Shown in pieces: positions 44,501 through 55,960 of a stretch of DNA of 64,000 nucleotides; position 1 is the first letter of the stretch; each line of letters starts with the position of its first letter. This DNA is from Smittia aterrima (lineage: Eukaryota; Arthropoda; Insecta; Diptera; Chironomidae): contig CP093831.1 in the NCBI GenBank assembly GCA_033063855.1, forward strand, positions 26,164,001 through 26,228,000. Reading direction: 5' to 3'. The notes beneath the pieces are model-generated. The model was not told where the DNA came from. It did not search any database and saw only the letters and a list, made by a program, of their open reading frames with translations. The translations under genes were made by a program, and so were the position numbers.

Positions 44501-47500
44501 ACATCACGTTTTTCCGGGTCTTTGCTGTGTGAAGTTTTCTTTCTTTTCTTTCAAGTGTTCTTTTGAGATTCTAAAACGATCTCTTTCACATTTTCGTTCT
44601 CCTCCACTCGTTGTGATCTAAATTCTCATCCATCTAAGACAACTTCCGCGGTGTTTTCGCTCATGCACATGCATACAGACAAATACTTGAGAAGACATCG
44701 AGCAGATGAGTTTAATGGCTCACTCGCCTAAAAATAGATTCATCATCTTCACTTAATCCTTTTACTTCTCAAACTTTCCGTGAATCATTGAGAGAAGTAT
44801 TTCGTTTCAATCGTCAACACTCCGCCTACCTTACTCGTGTCGACATGATTACAAACAATGAAAGAGAAGCTTACGACTTGATGATTTTAAATAAAAGAAA
44901 AAGATTTAATTCGAGGCGTCAATTGAACAATAGACGAATCGTCTTATGTTGCAAGTTTCTCGCCATTTCCAAAACAAAAGATTTCATTTTTATCATTCGA
45001 CTCGAGTCTTGTTTTGTTTGTTAAGTTCTCTCGATTGTTTTTCTCACGTCATGCGCGAAAAATGCCAGACCTGCGCGAATCACGATTGGTTGAGAGAATT
45101 CAAATAGAAATCCGAAGTCGACAAACGGAAAACTTTAAAGTCTAATTCTTTAAATTGAGAATTCCATCGACACCACCTGGCTTTGTCATGGGAAAATGTT
45201 CATTTGCTTTCTTATCACAACATGAATTTCATTTAATTTCTAATATGCGGGACATGTTTGTCGTGATAAAGCAGAATTCTCGAGCTGCTTGTTGAATGGT
45301 GTCGTGTTTAACAACGTCACTCTCTATAATGTTTAACTCCCTCGCCTCGCCACCCTATTTGAGCTTTTAATTATTCATAAGTTTTCCTTCAACTTTTTTT
45401 TCATCGCTTTCCTTCAGTGAAAGACGAAGAAGGATTCGAAATTGGATTTGTTTGATTGATGACAGTTGTAAGTGAAATGAAGTTTCAACTTTTCCCTTCG
45501 AATAATAAATTAATCAACTCCGTGATCTCTTCTTTTGATTAAATTTGTTTGCCGACGGAAAATTTTAATGTCTCTATCTCCCTCTCTCTCTCACTTATCG
45601 GATGCGAGTAAATCTCAAGAAATTATAATGCTCAAGCAAATGTTGGTCAGAAAATCATTAGAACGCTTAATCGCGTGATGTCAACTGTTCCAATTTCCAG
45701 CTAATGTCTCACATGCCCCGTTCACTTCGACGCGTGACTTCTGAATCACTTTTCCAACTCATGACAGTGCGATTTGAAGCGATCATTAGAGCGAGCCATC
45801 GAGGGAAAAGCAAAGTTTTTTTTTCGCTATTCCGCAGATACAGAAAAATGTCGGTAATTATCTTTAATGGAGTCCATTTACATTGCGACGTTTGTCGATG
45901 TTTGTGTTCTAGCTGAAAACTTCGGTTTTTATATTTCGTTAAAACGCGAAATGGTTTCATTTTTCAAAGCGCAGTCGAAATCTAATTGAAATTTATTCTT
46001 TGAAAGCCGCCAACGCAAAGAACATCGACATGGCAATAGTTTTTCATTTCGCTTCGTTTGCATTGTCGTTTTTCAAAAAAACGTTGCCTATCCAAGGCAA
46101 GTGGAAGGAAAGCGGTAATTATCATTAAATGAACTCAACTGTCCATCATTATCGGGAGGGAGAGAGATTGAGCGTTCGTGGCGTGTAAAGCGAAAATAGA
46201 AACTGAAAAGAAAAACACAAAACACCAATAAATTATTCAAATCAATAAACATATGTGAGCAAGCATTGTAGACCTTCCGAAACATGCTTCAACGTTTCTT
46301 TCTACTCGACTTAATCAATATTTCACATTGTTTACCCCAATGACCACAAAAGCTTCGATCGATCGACATCGTCGTCGCGCTTTGTTCCGTTCACATCGCC
46401 GAGGACTGATATCGGTTGTTAATGTTATTTGGGAGGAGTGAGAGCCTCTAACAATTATCCGAGCGAGGTGACTAGTCAATTTCGATCGAATATTGAACTC
46501 TCTTTCGCTCCTGCTGCACGCTAATGACGTCAAGCTTGACTAGAAGTTCACTTTTGGGATCGATAGGACTTGACATGTCGTATGTGGGAAATAGGCTAAT
46601 GACGAGCGGTGGGAGTTTAGACATGACAAATGAGAGCCATGCACAAGGGACGAGAACGAATTACTTAGTAAACTTCATGAAGTAGTCCATTACGATATTC
46701 AATGCAAATTAAAAAAGTTACCACCACAAGTCGGTCTTCAAGCAATTTCTCCTTCAAATGCGCATTTCATTAACTTCTGATCTCATCTGAATTTTGATTT
46801 GAATTGTGTTTTATTTTACTTTTTCCTTTTGTTTGTATTTGTTGGCATTTTTTTCATAGAGAGCCTCAGTTTTTTCAGTGTAATTACAAACAAACATTTT
46901 TTTGATTTTGAAAGCAGACAAATTTTGAATATTAAACAATTTTAGAATTTACCAACAATTTGATCGAATTTTTCTTGGAAAGATTTTACTCACTAATTTA
47001 CTCTTAACTCTCTTTTTTATATGTTTCGGTTGGTTGTGTGGTCTGAAAAATAAACAAACAAAAAAAATACTTGAACTTGAATGTTGAATTGATCTAAAAA
47101 AGTGTGCCACAATCGTATATCTATGGATCACCGTATTTGGGAGCCGCTGCAAGCCAGAACCAAGCAGCATCGGCAGGCTTGGCAATGCAACTTCCGGCCG
47201 CCACTCAGTTGAGTCACGCCGCTGCTCTGGCTGCTGCCACGAGCCAATTTTACGAGTATCAGGTGAGTTTTTCTTTTTACCAACTTTTTGGGTTTTCTTG
47301 GATTTTCTTTAGTTTTTTTAATTTTTTTTCTCAACACAATTTAATTCCGCCGTCGAATTCTCTTTAGAAATGAACTCCTCTCTCAACTCTTTCGGGATTG
47401 CATCATAGAACTTTGTGTTATTAACTTTCCTTTCTTTTTATCATTACAGAATGCGTTAGCAGCCACGGCCGCACCTTTCCAGGGACAATACGGAGGATTT

Positions 47501-47750
47501 GAAGCTTATCCTTATGCAACAGCAGCAACAGGTGAGATTCCTCATGAGAAAGCTTCACTATCAAACCATAAAAGTTAACGAAAATTATTCTTATTGTCAA
47601 GCTGGAACAGGAGCAAGTACTGGCTACATGACTCCTTACGGAACTTACGCAACGTTGCCACAACAAGGCGCATTCAATGGCCTGACTAACTTACCTTATC
47701 AAAACGCAGCTGCTGCCAACGCAAGCTTGCAAGAAGCTCGTCTTCAATAA
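38560..47750 (+). CDS. RRM RNA-binding protein, RBM24/RBM38 (SUP-12) family
   Basis: Six coding exons: 38560-38847, 38909-39035, 41376-41442, 47103-47262, 47450-47531, 47602-47750; 290 residues. One RRM at about 50-130: RNP2 LFVGGL (53-58), RNP1 SRGYGFV (91-97, split by intron 1), and the family signature [20 protein letters not shown] followed by LGAKPRG. The rest is an Ala/Gln/Tyr/Gly-rich low-complexity tail (FEAYPYATAAT), as in RBM24/38. The family binds GU-rich RNA and controls muscle splicing and mRNA stability. Introns 2 (39036-41375) and 3 (41443-47102) are long, with no other gene seen in them. The intron 3 acceptor is AAAAAG after a purine-rich stretch, which is weak. It is fixed by an in-frame stop just upstream and gives a sensible reading (QFG|VPQSYIYGSPY). 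Confidence 0.85.
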
Positions 47751-48990
47751 TGGTAACTAAAGCATCGACGACAACACAGCAACGCCTCATCACTCTTCTC
47801 ATCTTAGACTCTTTGATCTTTGAACAGGGATTGAAATGTCAGCTTATTGCTTAACTGATTAAAGACGATGAAACACGCACAATCCCATCAAACAATTCTT
47901 CTTTGTTTAAGTAGATAAATTTCTCTTAATAATTTATTATCGAATATTTCTTATTGAGAATCGCGGAATTTTCCACGTTCATTGCGAGCTCAGTGAGTGT
48001 GGAGCTTCTCGCAAATTAATCTTCTTCTTATACACATTTTATTGAAGCGTCTAATTATCGCCTATTAACTATTTATGATTAATTGTTAGGTAACACGGAA
48101 TACGATTTTTAATTTCATATTTCCCAAAAAACGAAACAAACGCGTTCGATTTCTATTTCTTTCTCGTCTTCATCATTTTTCTTTTTTCTGTTTTGCGAAA
48201 GAAGCATTTTAAATGGGGCTCGTCGATGAATCTTTCAATGAGAACTTTGTCGATGAAAACTATTTGAATTGTCTCGCAATACTGCGCAATTGTACTTAAC
48301 ATGATGGAAAGATTTATCTACGCAAAGACAATCTCGTTCGGTGAACAAATCGTTATCTGTGTTTACTTGAACAAGATTTAATATTAGTTGATTAGGAATT
48401 ACCATTAAAAATCTAGTTGTTAGAATTTATAAAGAAACAATGGAGACAATGACTAAATCTCACCTTAAAGCTCAATTAAACTTTTTTTACGGTTAAGAGA
48501 GAGAGAAAGATGACAAAGCTTCTTCTTGTCACTTTAAGCGTCTCAAATCTCAAATTCAATCAAACTACGAGAGGAGACGCAACCAAAGAAACTTTCTTTT
48601 GGCACTTGGTCGAGTTCTGAAGGGACGAGAGAGAAAGGAATTATTGTCCAAGCTCAGTGCAAATGTTTAATGATAGATTTATAAATAATTTCTTGCTGCA
48701 ATTAAATGAACATGAATGAAAAAAAAGGCAAATGAGATGGCGCTGCTAGTCAGACGAAATCTTTTTCACTTTGCGATCAAACGCAAATCGAGTTGTGACT
48801 AACATCAGCATCAGAAAAGTTTCATAAGTTTACGATATTATTTAGTTTAAGCGATAAATTATTTCAACGATATTTCAAATTTACTTAGATTCTTGAAACC
48901 AAAGCAGCTCGTTCTCCTTTCGCAATCCGGTTCTACGTTCATCCAATCTCCATTCAACTCTTTTTCTCTTCTTCTCGCGCGATATTGAAA
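47751..48990. other. RBM24-like 3' UTR and flank
   Basis: AT-rich, no coding exon supported. Presumably mostly the 3' UTR of the RBM24-like gene. It ends where the duplicated unit of the GTPase locus begins. Confidence 0.45.
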
Positions 48991-50714
48991 CTTCATCGAT
49001 TAAAAGGAAATTTTACAATGATAAAGAAACGAGAGACTTTTCTCTCGCTCACACCAAAAATCTAGTCAACTTTATTTCATCAATTATTTGTTTGTTTTGT
49101 TTATGTAGTTAATTAGAGGAGAAGGTAAAAATGAAGAAGGAGAACTGTAAGACCGCGGATGAAACTTCACTTTCTTGTACTTACTTGCAATGGTTAAGTT
49201 CCCAGTTCAAACTTTTAATTCCTTTAACCGATAATCTAAGAAGATCGAGAGATATTTTGAAATCACTTGGACGAACGAAAAAAAAAACTTAAAGACTTTA
49301 ACTTGTAAGTTTGCTTCTTTGACAACCTTCGTCCTAATTGTTACGCGAGAAGAAAAATAAATAAAATTCCCTGACGCGCATATCACGAAACCTTTTCCGC
49401 TCAGACGAATAATTTCCACAGATATTCTTTCGCTTCATATCATAGAAACCTAAAGAAGTTTTGTTTCTATTCAAGTTTCAAATTTGTCTCGACGTTAAAT
49501 TTTGGCACAAGGAAAACGAATCAATAAATCGATCAAACCAATGTTAACAATTTTTAATATGAAATGAAAGAAAAATTCTTAACGATTCTTTATAAGATTT
49601 AAGACTTTTATACACAAAAGAAAAGAAAATATTTTAGATGTTTAAGATGATGATACAAAGAACCACCAAAATGATAATTTTGATCTGATATGGACATCGG
49701 CCTTGTGAGGCGAGATGAGGAGAACGTCCGATACTCAATGAAATGCACAGATTTAATAACAGCACTTGTTCAAAGATGAATCGATTTTTAATCTTTCTGA
49801 GAAGATAACTTGCAGTTTGGTGGATATTTGATCTCGCGGTGAAGTAACACTCTCGATCTGCGCTCGCGAATAATGATCAACCATTAGATAGTTAAATTAA
49901 TAAAATTTTTGAAACGAGGATTTTTGTAGGAAGTTAACCAGGTTGATCAGGTTAACGTTGAATCAAGTGACATCAAGTGCATGATATTTACACGACAAAA
50001 GAAATCACATATTTCTATATATTTTAATAAATGATGATGATAAGGTTAATGAACAAAATTGCGCAAAAAAAAATTGAAGAAAAAAATGAATAAGAAAATA
50101 TTTTTGTAGATGTTAAGAAGTGAATACACAACAATACTTAACTATTCTAAACCAAGAAGAAACGATCATTGGAGATATGAAGAACTTATTTTCATTATTA
50201 TACAATTACAATCATAATTATCAAACTTAAACTTATTTAAATACAATTTAATTATTTATAATGACAACAAGGATAAGAAAGAAAAAGAAAAATTGTTCAG
50301 CTCTCGATCATCGTTCACACGAAAAATGAAACAATAAAAATATTATAAAGAAAATGTGGAAAATCTTTTTATTTTTATTTTAGTGTAGGACTCGGAAAAG
50401 TCAGCAACAGTTCGGTGATAAAAGTTTACGAGATATTTCGGAAAATTTATGATCATCGTTTGGAACGAAAGTGATCGTTTATCTGAAGTTTATTTGAGAA
50501 GCTTTTGAGTTTTAAAATTGTTTTGGAAAAGGTTTCTTAATTATCAAAAGATATATTTTTTCAGCGATACTTGACGCTTGGTTTTAGTTTTCATATTCCC
50601 CCCAAGAAGTCTGAAATTCTTTCCGATATAGAATGTTTTTACCCTTATGGTGTTCATCTCATAAGAAAGTATTTGAAATTTCTTGATAATTCTTTTTTTC
50701 AGCATTCATTTGAA

Positions 50715-52381
50715 TTATAAAATTGTACATCTCCTTCTATTTCTCTGTTCACTTCTGAGCTTTTCGTTTTTAAGTTGTTCTTCCAAGACTTGTCGATAAG
50801 CATTCGCAGCGTTACGCTCTGCTGTTACGGCTCTCGCCCTTTCCTTTTCAACAGTCAATCTTGCATCCATCGCTTTTTTCTCTGCTTCATATTTTTCGCT
50901 CGTGATTAAATTCAATTCTTTTTGTCGTTCAAGATCAGCTTGTTTCCCTTTCGTAATCCTTTCCGCTTCAAGAACTTCTTGTTCTAATCGTTCTTTTTCC
51001 TTAATTGCGTCTTCTGTTTTCTTTTTTTCATCTTTTATCTGTTGAAGAGATTTGATCGAACTATCTTGCCACTCAGCAGCCAGTTTGTCCATTTGATCAT
51101 CAAGCTGGGCTTCATACTTTTTGGCATGCTCGGCATTTCCCATTTTTTTCTCATTGGCAAACATTATCAATGTTTGTGCTTTACTCATGTCGTGAAAGAT
51201 GTGGAGATTATTTTCGTCAAGTAAATCCTGATTCTTCACAATGTTTGCTTTATAGGAGTCCAAGCATTTGGCCATAAGAATGTTAATTTGTTTATCGATT
51301 GTCGACTCGTAGATTGACCGAGTCTCAGGCAAAGTGTCAGATTGAAAAATCTCAAAGTATGTTTCAATATATTCCTTCAACTCAGCGCCAGTTAATTCTT
51401 TTCCATTGATTTTCTTCAAGACCAAACTTTCATCTCCAAGAAGCTTCTCAATGATGGTTTTAAGTTCATCTCTAAAATCTTCATCCATCAGTTTCCATTG
51501 TCCAACATAGTTCTTATTTGTTGCCACGTTTTTACCAGGATAGGGCATCAAGCAACATTGAATATCCTCAAACGAAGATTTAATAAACTGCCGCACAGTT
51601 TTCAGCTCTGGCTTCTGATTTGATTTGATTTTAAGAATTTTGTCTAAATAATGTTTTCCACCTTCTACGCCAAATTCATATTCATCGGGACTTCCCCAAT
51701 CCCTGATCAGAAACAAAAGAGATTGAAAAGGTTTTCCTGCTGCTCCACTACTGTCCTGAGAAGCAAACTTAGCAAATTCCGTCGCGAACTGAAGATACTG
51801 TAGTTGATCTTCTTGAACGACTCCGACCAGATTTAGAATTTGAATTGAAGAAATTAAACTTCCGAGAGCAAAAATTTTTGAATTATCTGCTGGAGAGCTT
51901 TCATCATCGAAAAGACCTTGAGTGTCCATCACCATTATCGCTATTTTCTCGCCAGTGGTTTGTAGTGTGTGGAGAAATAAATCTGACCATATTATAATCC
52001 CAGTTGTATCACGAACACTTCCTGATCGCCACGAAAAGCCCATCAAGGGAACTTCAGCTTCTCCCAACCAGTTTTCCTTTTTAATAGCTTCATTGTTAGG
52101 ATTTTTAATCGAAGGATACTAAAGAAAAAAATTAAAATTTATATCGTACAATGACATAACAATTTACTTACATTCGCATATAGAAACCGAAGACAGTAGT
52201 CGAGAAAGAAGCTTTTGCCTTTTCTATAAGCGCCTATGATTGAGAACGCCACGATTTTCCGATTCTTAACATCCGGATGCATAAACATTTCTTCAAGCCC
52301 AGCATTATCGACGATCACTTTATTGCCTTCACCAAATTTTAACACATTAACTGGTCTACCAAAAGGATGAGAGTGAGCCAT
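50715..52381 (-). CDS. Atlastin/GBP-like dynamin-superfamily GTPase with CaaX box (copy A)
   Basis: Exons 52172-52381 and 50715-52118 (53-nt intron, phase 0), 537 residues. The GTPase domain is atlastin-like: P-loop GAYRKGKS (50-57, with atlastin's Arg), FSWRSGSVRDTTGI, DTQG (135-138), QEDQLQYLQ, and RD base-recognition pair (209-210, FLIRDW). A helical middle domain follows (KKMGNAEHAKKYEAQLDDQMDKL, like atlastin's KKMGG...). Where atlastin has a membrane hairpin and amphipathic tail, this protein has a coiled coil of about 130 residues (about 405-530), then RNRRR and the C-terminus CTIL. That is a CaaX box predicted to be geranylgeranylated (Leu at X), as in vertebrate GBPs. It therefore probably anchors by lipid. 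Atlastins fuse ER membranes; GBPs coat pathogens and vacuoles. Role here inferred only. Confidence 0.82.
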
Positions 52382-52425
52382 TTTATTTCAATCGATCAAG
52401 TGCGTTGAGTTTAAACTGTAAAACG

Positions 52426-52462
52426 CTAATGACTAATTTAAGTTTAATGTGCGCTTTTTATA
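52426..52462 (-). promoter_or_regulatory. Core promoter of GTPase copy A (TATA + initiator)
   Basis: Coding strand (minus): TATAAAAAGCGCACATT from 52462 and TCATTAG with its A at 52430, 32 nt apart, a canonical TATA-to-initiator distance. Predicted 5' UTR of about 48 nt. An upstream block (TTCCCAACTTGAGG near 52492-52506) is also conserved before copy B. Confidence 0.6.
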
Positions 52463-53310
52463 TTAATGTTTAGAACTGAAAAAACCGCGAACCTCAAGTT
52501 GGGAATTATTAATTCCGAATTAATTAAACTTTTAATTCTCATAAACATTTTGCATTACAATGTACCGCAGATACTGAGCCACAAAAAATTATTATCACAA
52601 AAAGTAGTTAGTAATTATAGAATCGTATAGATAAGCTTCATCAAATAAATAAGGAACTTCATCGATTATTAGGAAATTTTACAATAATAAATAAACGAGA
52701 GACTTTTCTGAGAAAAGTTTTTTCTCGCTCACACCAAATATCTAGTCAACTTTATTTCATCAATTATTTGTTTGTTTTGTTTATGTAGTTAATTAGAGGA
52801 GAAGGTGAAATTGAAGGAGAACTGTAAGACCGCGGATGAAACTTGAATTTCTTGTACTTGCTTGCAATGGTTAAGTTCCCAGTTCAAACTTTTAATTCCT
52901 TTAACCGATAATCTAAAAAGATCGAGAGATATTTTGAAATCACTTGAACCTTGGAAGAACGAAAAAAAACTTAAAGACTTTAACTTGTAAGTTTGCTTCT
53001 TTGACAACCTTCGTCCTAATTGTTACGCGAGAAGAAAAATAAATAAAATTCCCTGACGCGCATATCACGAAACCTTTTCCGCTCAGACGAATAATTTCCA
53101 CAGATATTCTTTCGCTTCATATCATAGAAACCTAAAGAAGTTTTGTTTCTATTTAAGTTTCAAATTTGTCTCGACGTTAAATTTTGGCACAAGGAAAACG
53201 AATCAATAAATCGATCAAACCAATGTTAACAATTTTTAATATGAAATGAAAGAAAATTCTTAACGATTCTTTATAAGATTTAAGACTTTTATACACAAAA
53301 GAAAAGAAAA

Positions 53311-53565
53311 CTAGAGAGCACGGAGGTAGTCTCCGGCCTACGGCCAAAGACACAACCACGCAACCTGCGACGGTCGCTACGCGACCTATACGCCGGTCAA
53401 ACTCCGGCCCATTACTCAATCCGAATAGAATTACACAATATAATTTCAATGAAGAAAGAGCAAAAAATTTTTTGGGGTGTATGGGAGGTACTAGAAGGGG
53501 AGGGGCTAGGGTGCCCATTTTCTCAACAAAGCCTTTTATGGATGATACAAGCCAGCTTACTAAAG
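53311..53565. mobile_element. GC-rich palindromic insert replacing part of the duplicated unit
   Basis: About 255 bp, much richer in GC over its first half than anything nearby. It holds short palindromes such as GGTCGCTACGCGACC and CCGGCCTACGGCC, and G-runs (GGGGTGTATGGGAGG, AGGGGAGGGGC). It begins exactly where homology to unit 1 stops (after AAAAGAAAA at 53310) and ends exactly where homology resumes (ACAATAAAAATATTA at 53566). The origin is unidentified: a short interspersed element, a filler at a deletion join, or transferred DNA are all possible. Confidence 0.4.
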
Positions 53566-53912
53566 ACAATAAAAATATTATAAAGAAAATGTGGGAAATC
53601 TTTTTATTTTTATTTCAGTGTAGGACTCGGAAAATTTATGATCATTGCTTGGAACGAATTTGATCGTTTATCTGACGTTTAATTGAGTACGAAAAGCTTT
53701 TGAGTTTTAAAATTGTTTTGGAAAAGGTTTCTTTACTATCAAAATAAATATTTTTTCGGGCGATACTTGACGCTTGGTTCACATTATATTTTATTGTCCC
53801 CAAGAACTTTGGAATTCTTTTTAATATCGAATGTTTTTACCCTTATGGTGTTCATCTAATAACAAAGTATTTGAAATTTCTTGTTTATTCCTTTTTTCAG
53901 CATTCATTTGAA

Positions 53913-55598
53913 TTATAAAATTGAACAGTTTTTACTACGAGGTGTCAAACCTGCACTAATAAGTTGATTTTTATACCTTTTGCTATCAATCTCATTTTCC
54001 AAGGCCTTTTTCCAAGCATTTTCAGCTTCCCTTTCTGCTGATACGGCTCTCGATTTTTCCTCTTCAAGAGCCAATCTTATAGCTAACATGTTTTTCTCAG
54101 CTTCATATTTTTCGCCGGTAATAATATTCAATTGTTTTTGTCGTTCAAGATCAGCTTGTTTCTCTTTCGTAATCCTTTCCGCTTCAAGAACTTCTTGTTC
54201 TAATCGCGCTTTTTCCTTAATTGCGTCTTCTGTTTTCTTTTTTTCATCTTTTATCTGTTGAAGAGATTTGATCGATCTATCTTGCCACTCAACAGCCAGT
54301 TTGTCCATTTGAGCATCAAGCTGAGCTTCATACTTTTTTGCTTGCTCGGCGTTTCCCATTTTTTTCTCATTTGCAAACATTATCAATGTCTTTGCTTTAC
54401 TCATCTCGTGAAAGATGTGGAGATTATTTTCTTCAAGTAAATCCTGATTCTTCACAATGTTTGCTTTATAAGAGTCCAGGCAGTTGGCGATAAGAATGTT
54501 AATTTGTTTATCGATTGTCGACTCGTAGATTGACTGAGTCTCAGGCAAAGTGTCCGATTGAAAAAGCTCAAAGTATGTTTCAATATATTCCTTCAACTCA
54601 GCGCAATTTAATTCTTTTCCATTGATTTTCTTCAAGACCAAGCTTTCATCTCCAAGAAGCTTCTCAATGATGATTTTGAGTTCATCTTTGAAGTCTTCTG
54701 CCATTAGTTTCCATTGTCCTTTGTATTTCCTATTTCTTGCAACGTTATTACCAGGATGAGGCATCAAACAGCATTGAATTTCATTGAACGAGGATTTTAT
54801 AAACTGTCGCACTGTCCTCACTTCTGGCTTTTGCTGTGGTTTGAGTTGTAAGATCTTCTTTAAATACTCTTTGCCACCCTCCAAACCAAATGAATAGTCA
54901 TCGGGGTTTTGCCAATCTCTGATAAGAAAGAGAAGGTTTTGAAATGGTTTTTCGACGAAAGTTTGGCTGTCACGAGAAGCAAACTTTGCAAATTCCGTCG
55001 CGAATTGAAGATATTGCAATTGATCCTCTTGAATAACTCCGTTAAGATTAAGAATTTGAATTGAAGAAATCAAAGTGCCGAGAGCGAAAATTCTTGAGTT
55101 ATCTGCTGGAGAACTTTCATCATCAAAAAGACCTTGAGTGTCCATCACCAAGATTGCAATTTTTTCGCCAGTAGTTTCAGAAGTGTGAAGAAAAATATCT
55201 GACCAAAATATAATTCCAGTTGTATCACGAACACTTCCTGATCGCCACGAAAATCCTTTCAACGGCTCTTCAGCTTCTCCCAACCAGTTTTCCTTATTGG
55301 CAGTATCGTTGTTAGGATTTTTAATCGACGGATACTAAAGAACAAAATTTTTGAAGTTTAAATGTTCAATCATTAACAATTTACTCACATTCGCATAAAG
55401 AAACCGAAGACAGTAGTCGAGAAAGAAACTTTTGCCACGTCTATAAGCTCCAATGATCGAGAACGCCACGATTTTCCGATTCATTACATCCGGATGCATA
55501 AACATTTCTTTAATCCCAGCATTATCGACAATCACTTTGTTGCCTTCACCCAATTTCAATACATTCACTGGTTTACCAAAAGGATGAGTGTGATCCAT
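53913..55598 (-). CDS. Atlastin/GBP-like dynamin-superfamily GTPase with CaaX box (copy B)
   Basis: Exons 55389-55598 and 53913-55334 (54-nt intron, phase 0), 543 residues. Same order as copy A: P-loop GAYRRGKS, FSWRSGSVRDTTGI, DTQG, FLIRDW, helical middle domain, coiled coil, C-terminal CSIL (CaaX, geranylgeranyl type). It differs from A in scattered GTPase positions (for example QTFVEKPFQN versus SSGAAGKPFQS) and strongly in the last 50 residues (ALENEIDSKRYKNQL... versus VLEEQLKNEKLRSEQ...). The CaaX cysteine, aliphatic residue and terminal Leu are kept. Retention of the box through the most divergent part suggests selection on prenylation. Probably a recent tandem duplicate of A; the products may form homo- or heterodimers through the GTPase domain as atlastins and GBPs do. 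Confidence 0.82.
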
Positions 55599-55649
55599 TT
55601 TAAAATGAAATTTATTCGATCAAATGAGTCAAGTTTAAACTTCAAAACG

Positions 55650-55686
55650 ATAATGATTGAATATTTTTAAATGTGCGTCTTTTATA
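55650..55686 (-). promoter_or_regulatory. Core promoter of GTPase copy B (TATA + initiator)
   Basis: Coding strand (minus): TATATAAAAGACGCACATTT with TATAAAAG at 55686-55679 and initiator TCATTA with its A at 55654, 32 nt apart as in copy A. The block TTCCCAACTTGAG near 55715-55728 is shared with copy A although intervening bases differ. Confidence 0.6.
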
Positions 55687-55873
55687 TAAAAGTTTAGACC
55701 TAAGAAAACCGCAAACTCAAGTTGGGAATAAATTAATCTTTGCCACTAATTCTCATAAACATTTTGTATTACAATGTATCACAATGTAATGCTGCCACAG
55801 ATACGGTGTCACCGTAGATTTTCAACGTCGATAGTTTGTTTTAAGGTTCTTGTTAATATTCAACCTTCATTTT

Positions 55874-55960
55874 TCAATTTGTCACATCCAGATGCATAAT
55901 CATTTTATCAAGCTTCTTCTTACCGATGATCAAATTTACTTTATCTTTAAGTTTCTGCTG
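55874..55960 (-). pseudogene. Degenerate exon 1 fragment of a third GTPase copy
   Basis: The minus strand reads KVNLIIGKKKLDKMIMHLDV then a stop, aligning with KVIVDNAGIKEMFMHPDV of copy B exon 1. The DNA shares TTATGCATC-GGATGT. No P-loop or donor follows. Too diverged to belong to the recent duplication, so it implies an older copy at this locus. Confidence 0.45.

Larger units (their letters stand above)
48991..52656. repeat. Tandem segmental duplication, unit 1 (contains GTPase gene A)
   Basis: 48991-49629 matches 52657-53310 at high identity over about 640 bp (for example the shared stretch around TTAATTAGAGGAGAAGGT and CTGTAAGACCGCGGATGAAA). 50331 onward matches 53566 onward through the GTPase gene and its promoter. 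A further shared stretch (ATAGAATCGTATAGA) lies at about 52617 and 56347, near the unit ends. Unit 1 alone holds 49630-50330 (about 700 bp), which has no recognisable gene. Confidence 0.7.

Noticed and set aside
53177..53569. 130-codon minus-strand frame across the GC-rich insert
   Set aside because: It crosses the insertion boundary into duplicated AT-rich DNA and has no recognisable start or domain; probably chance.
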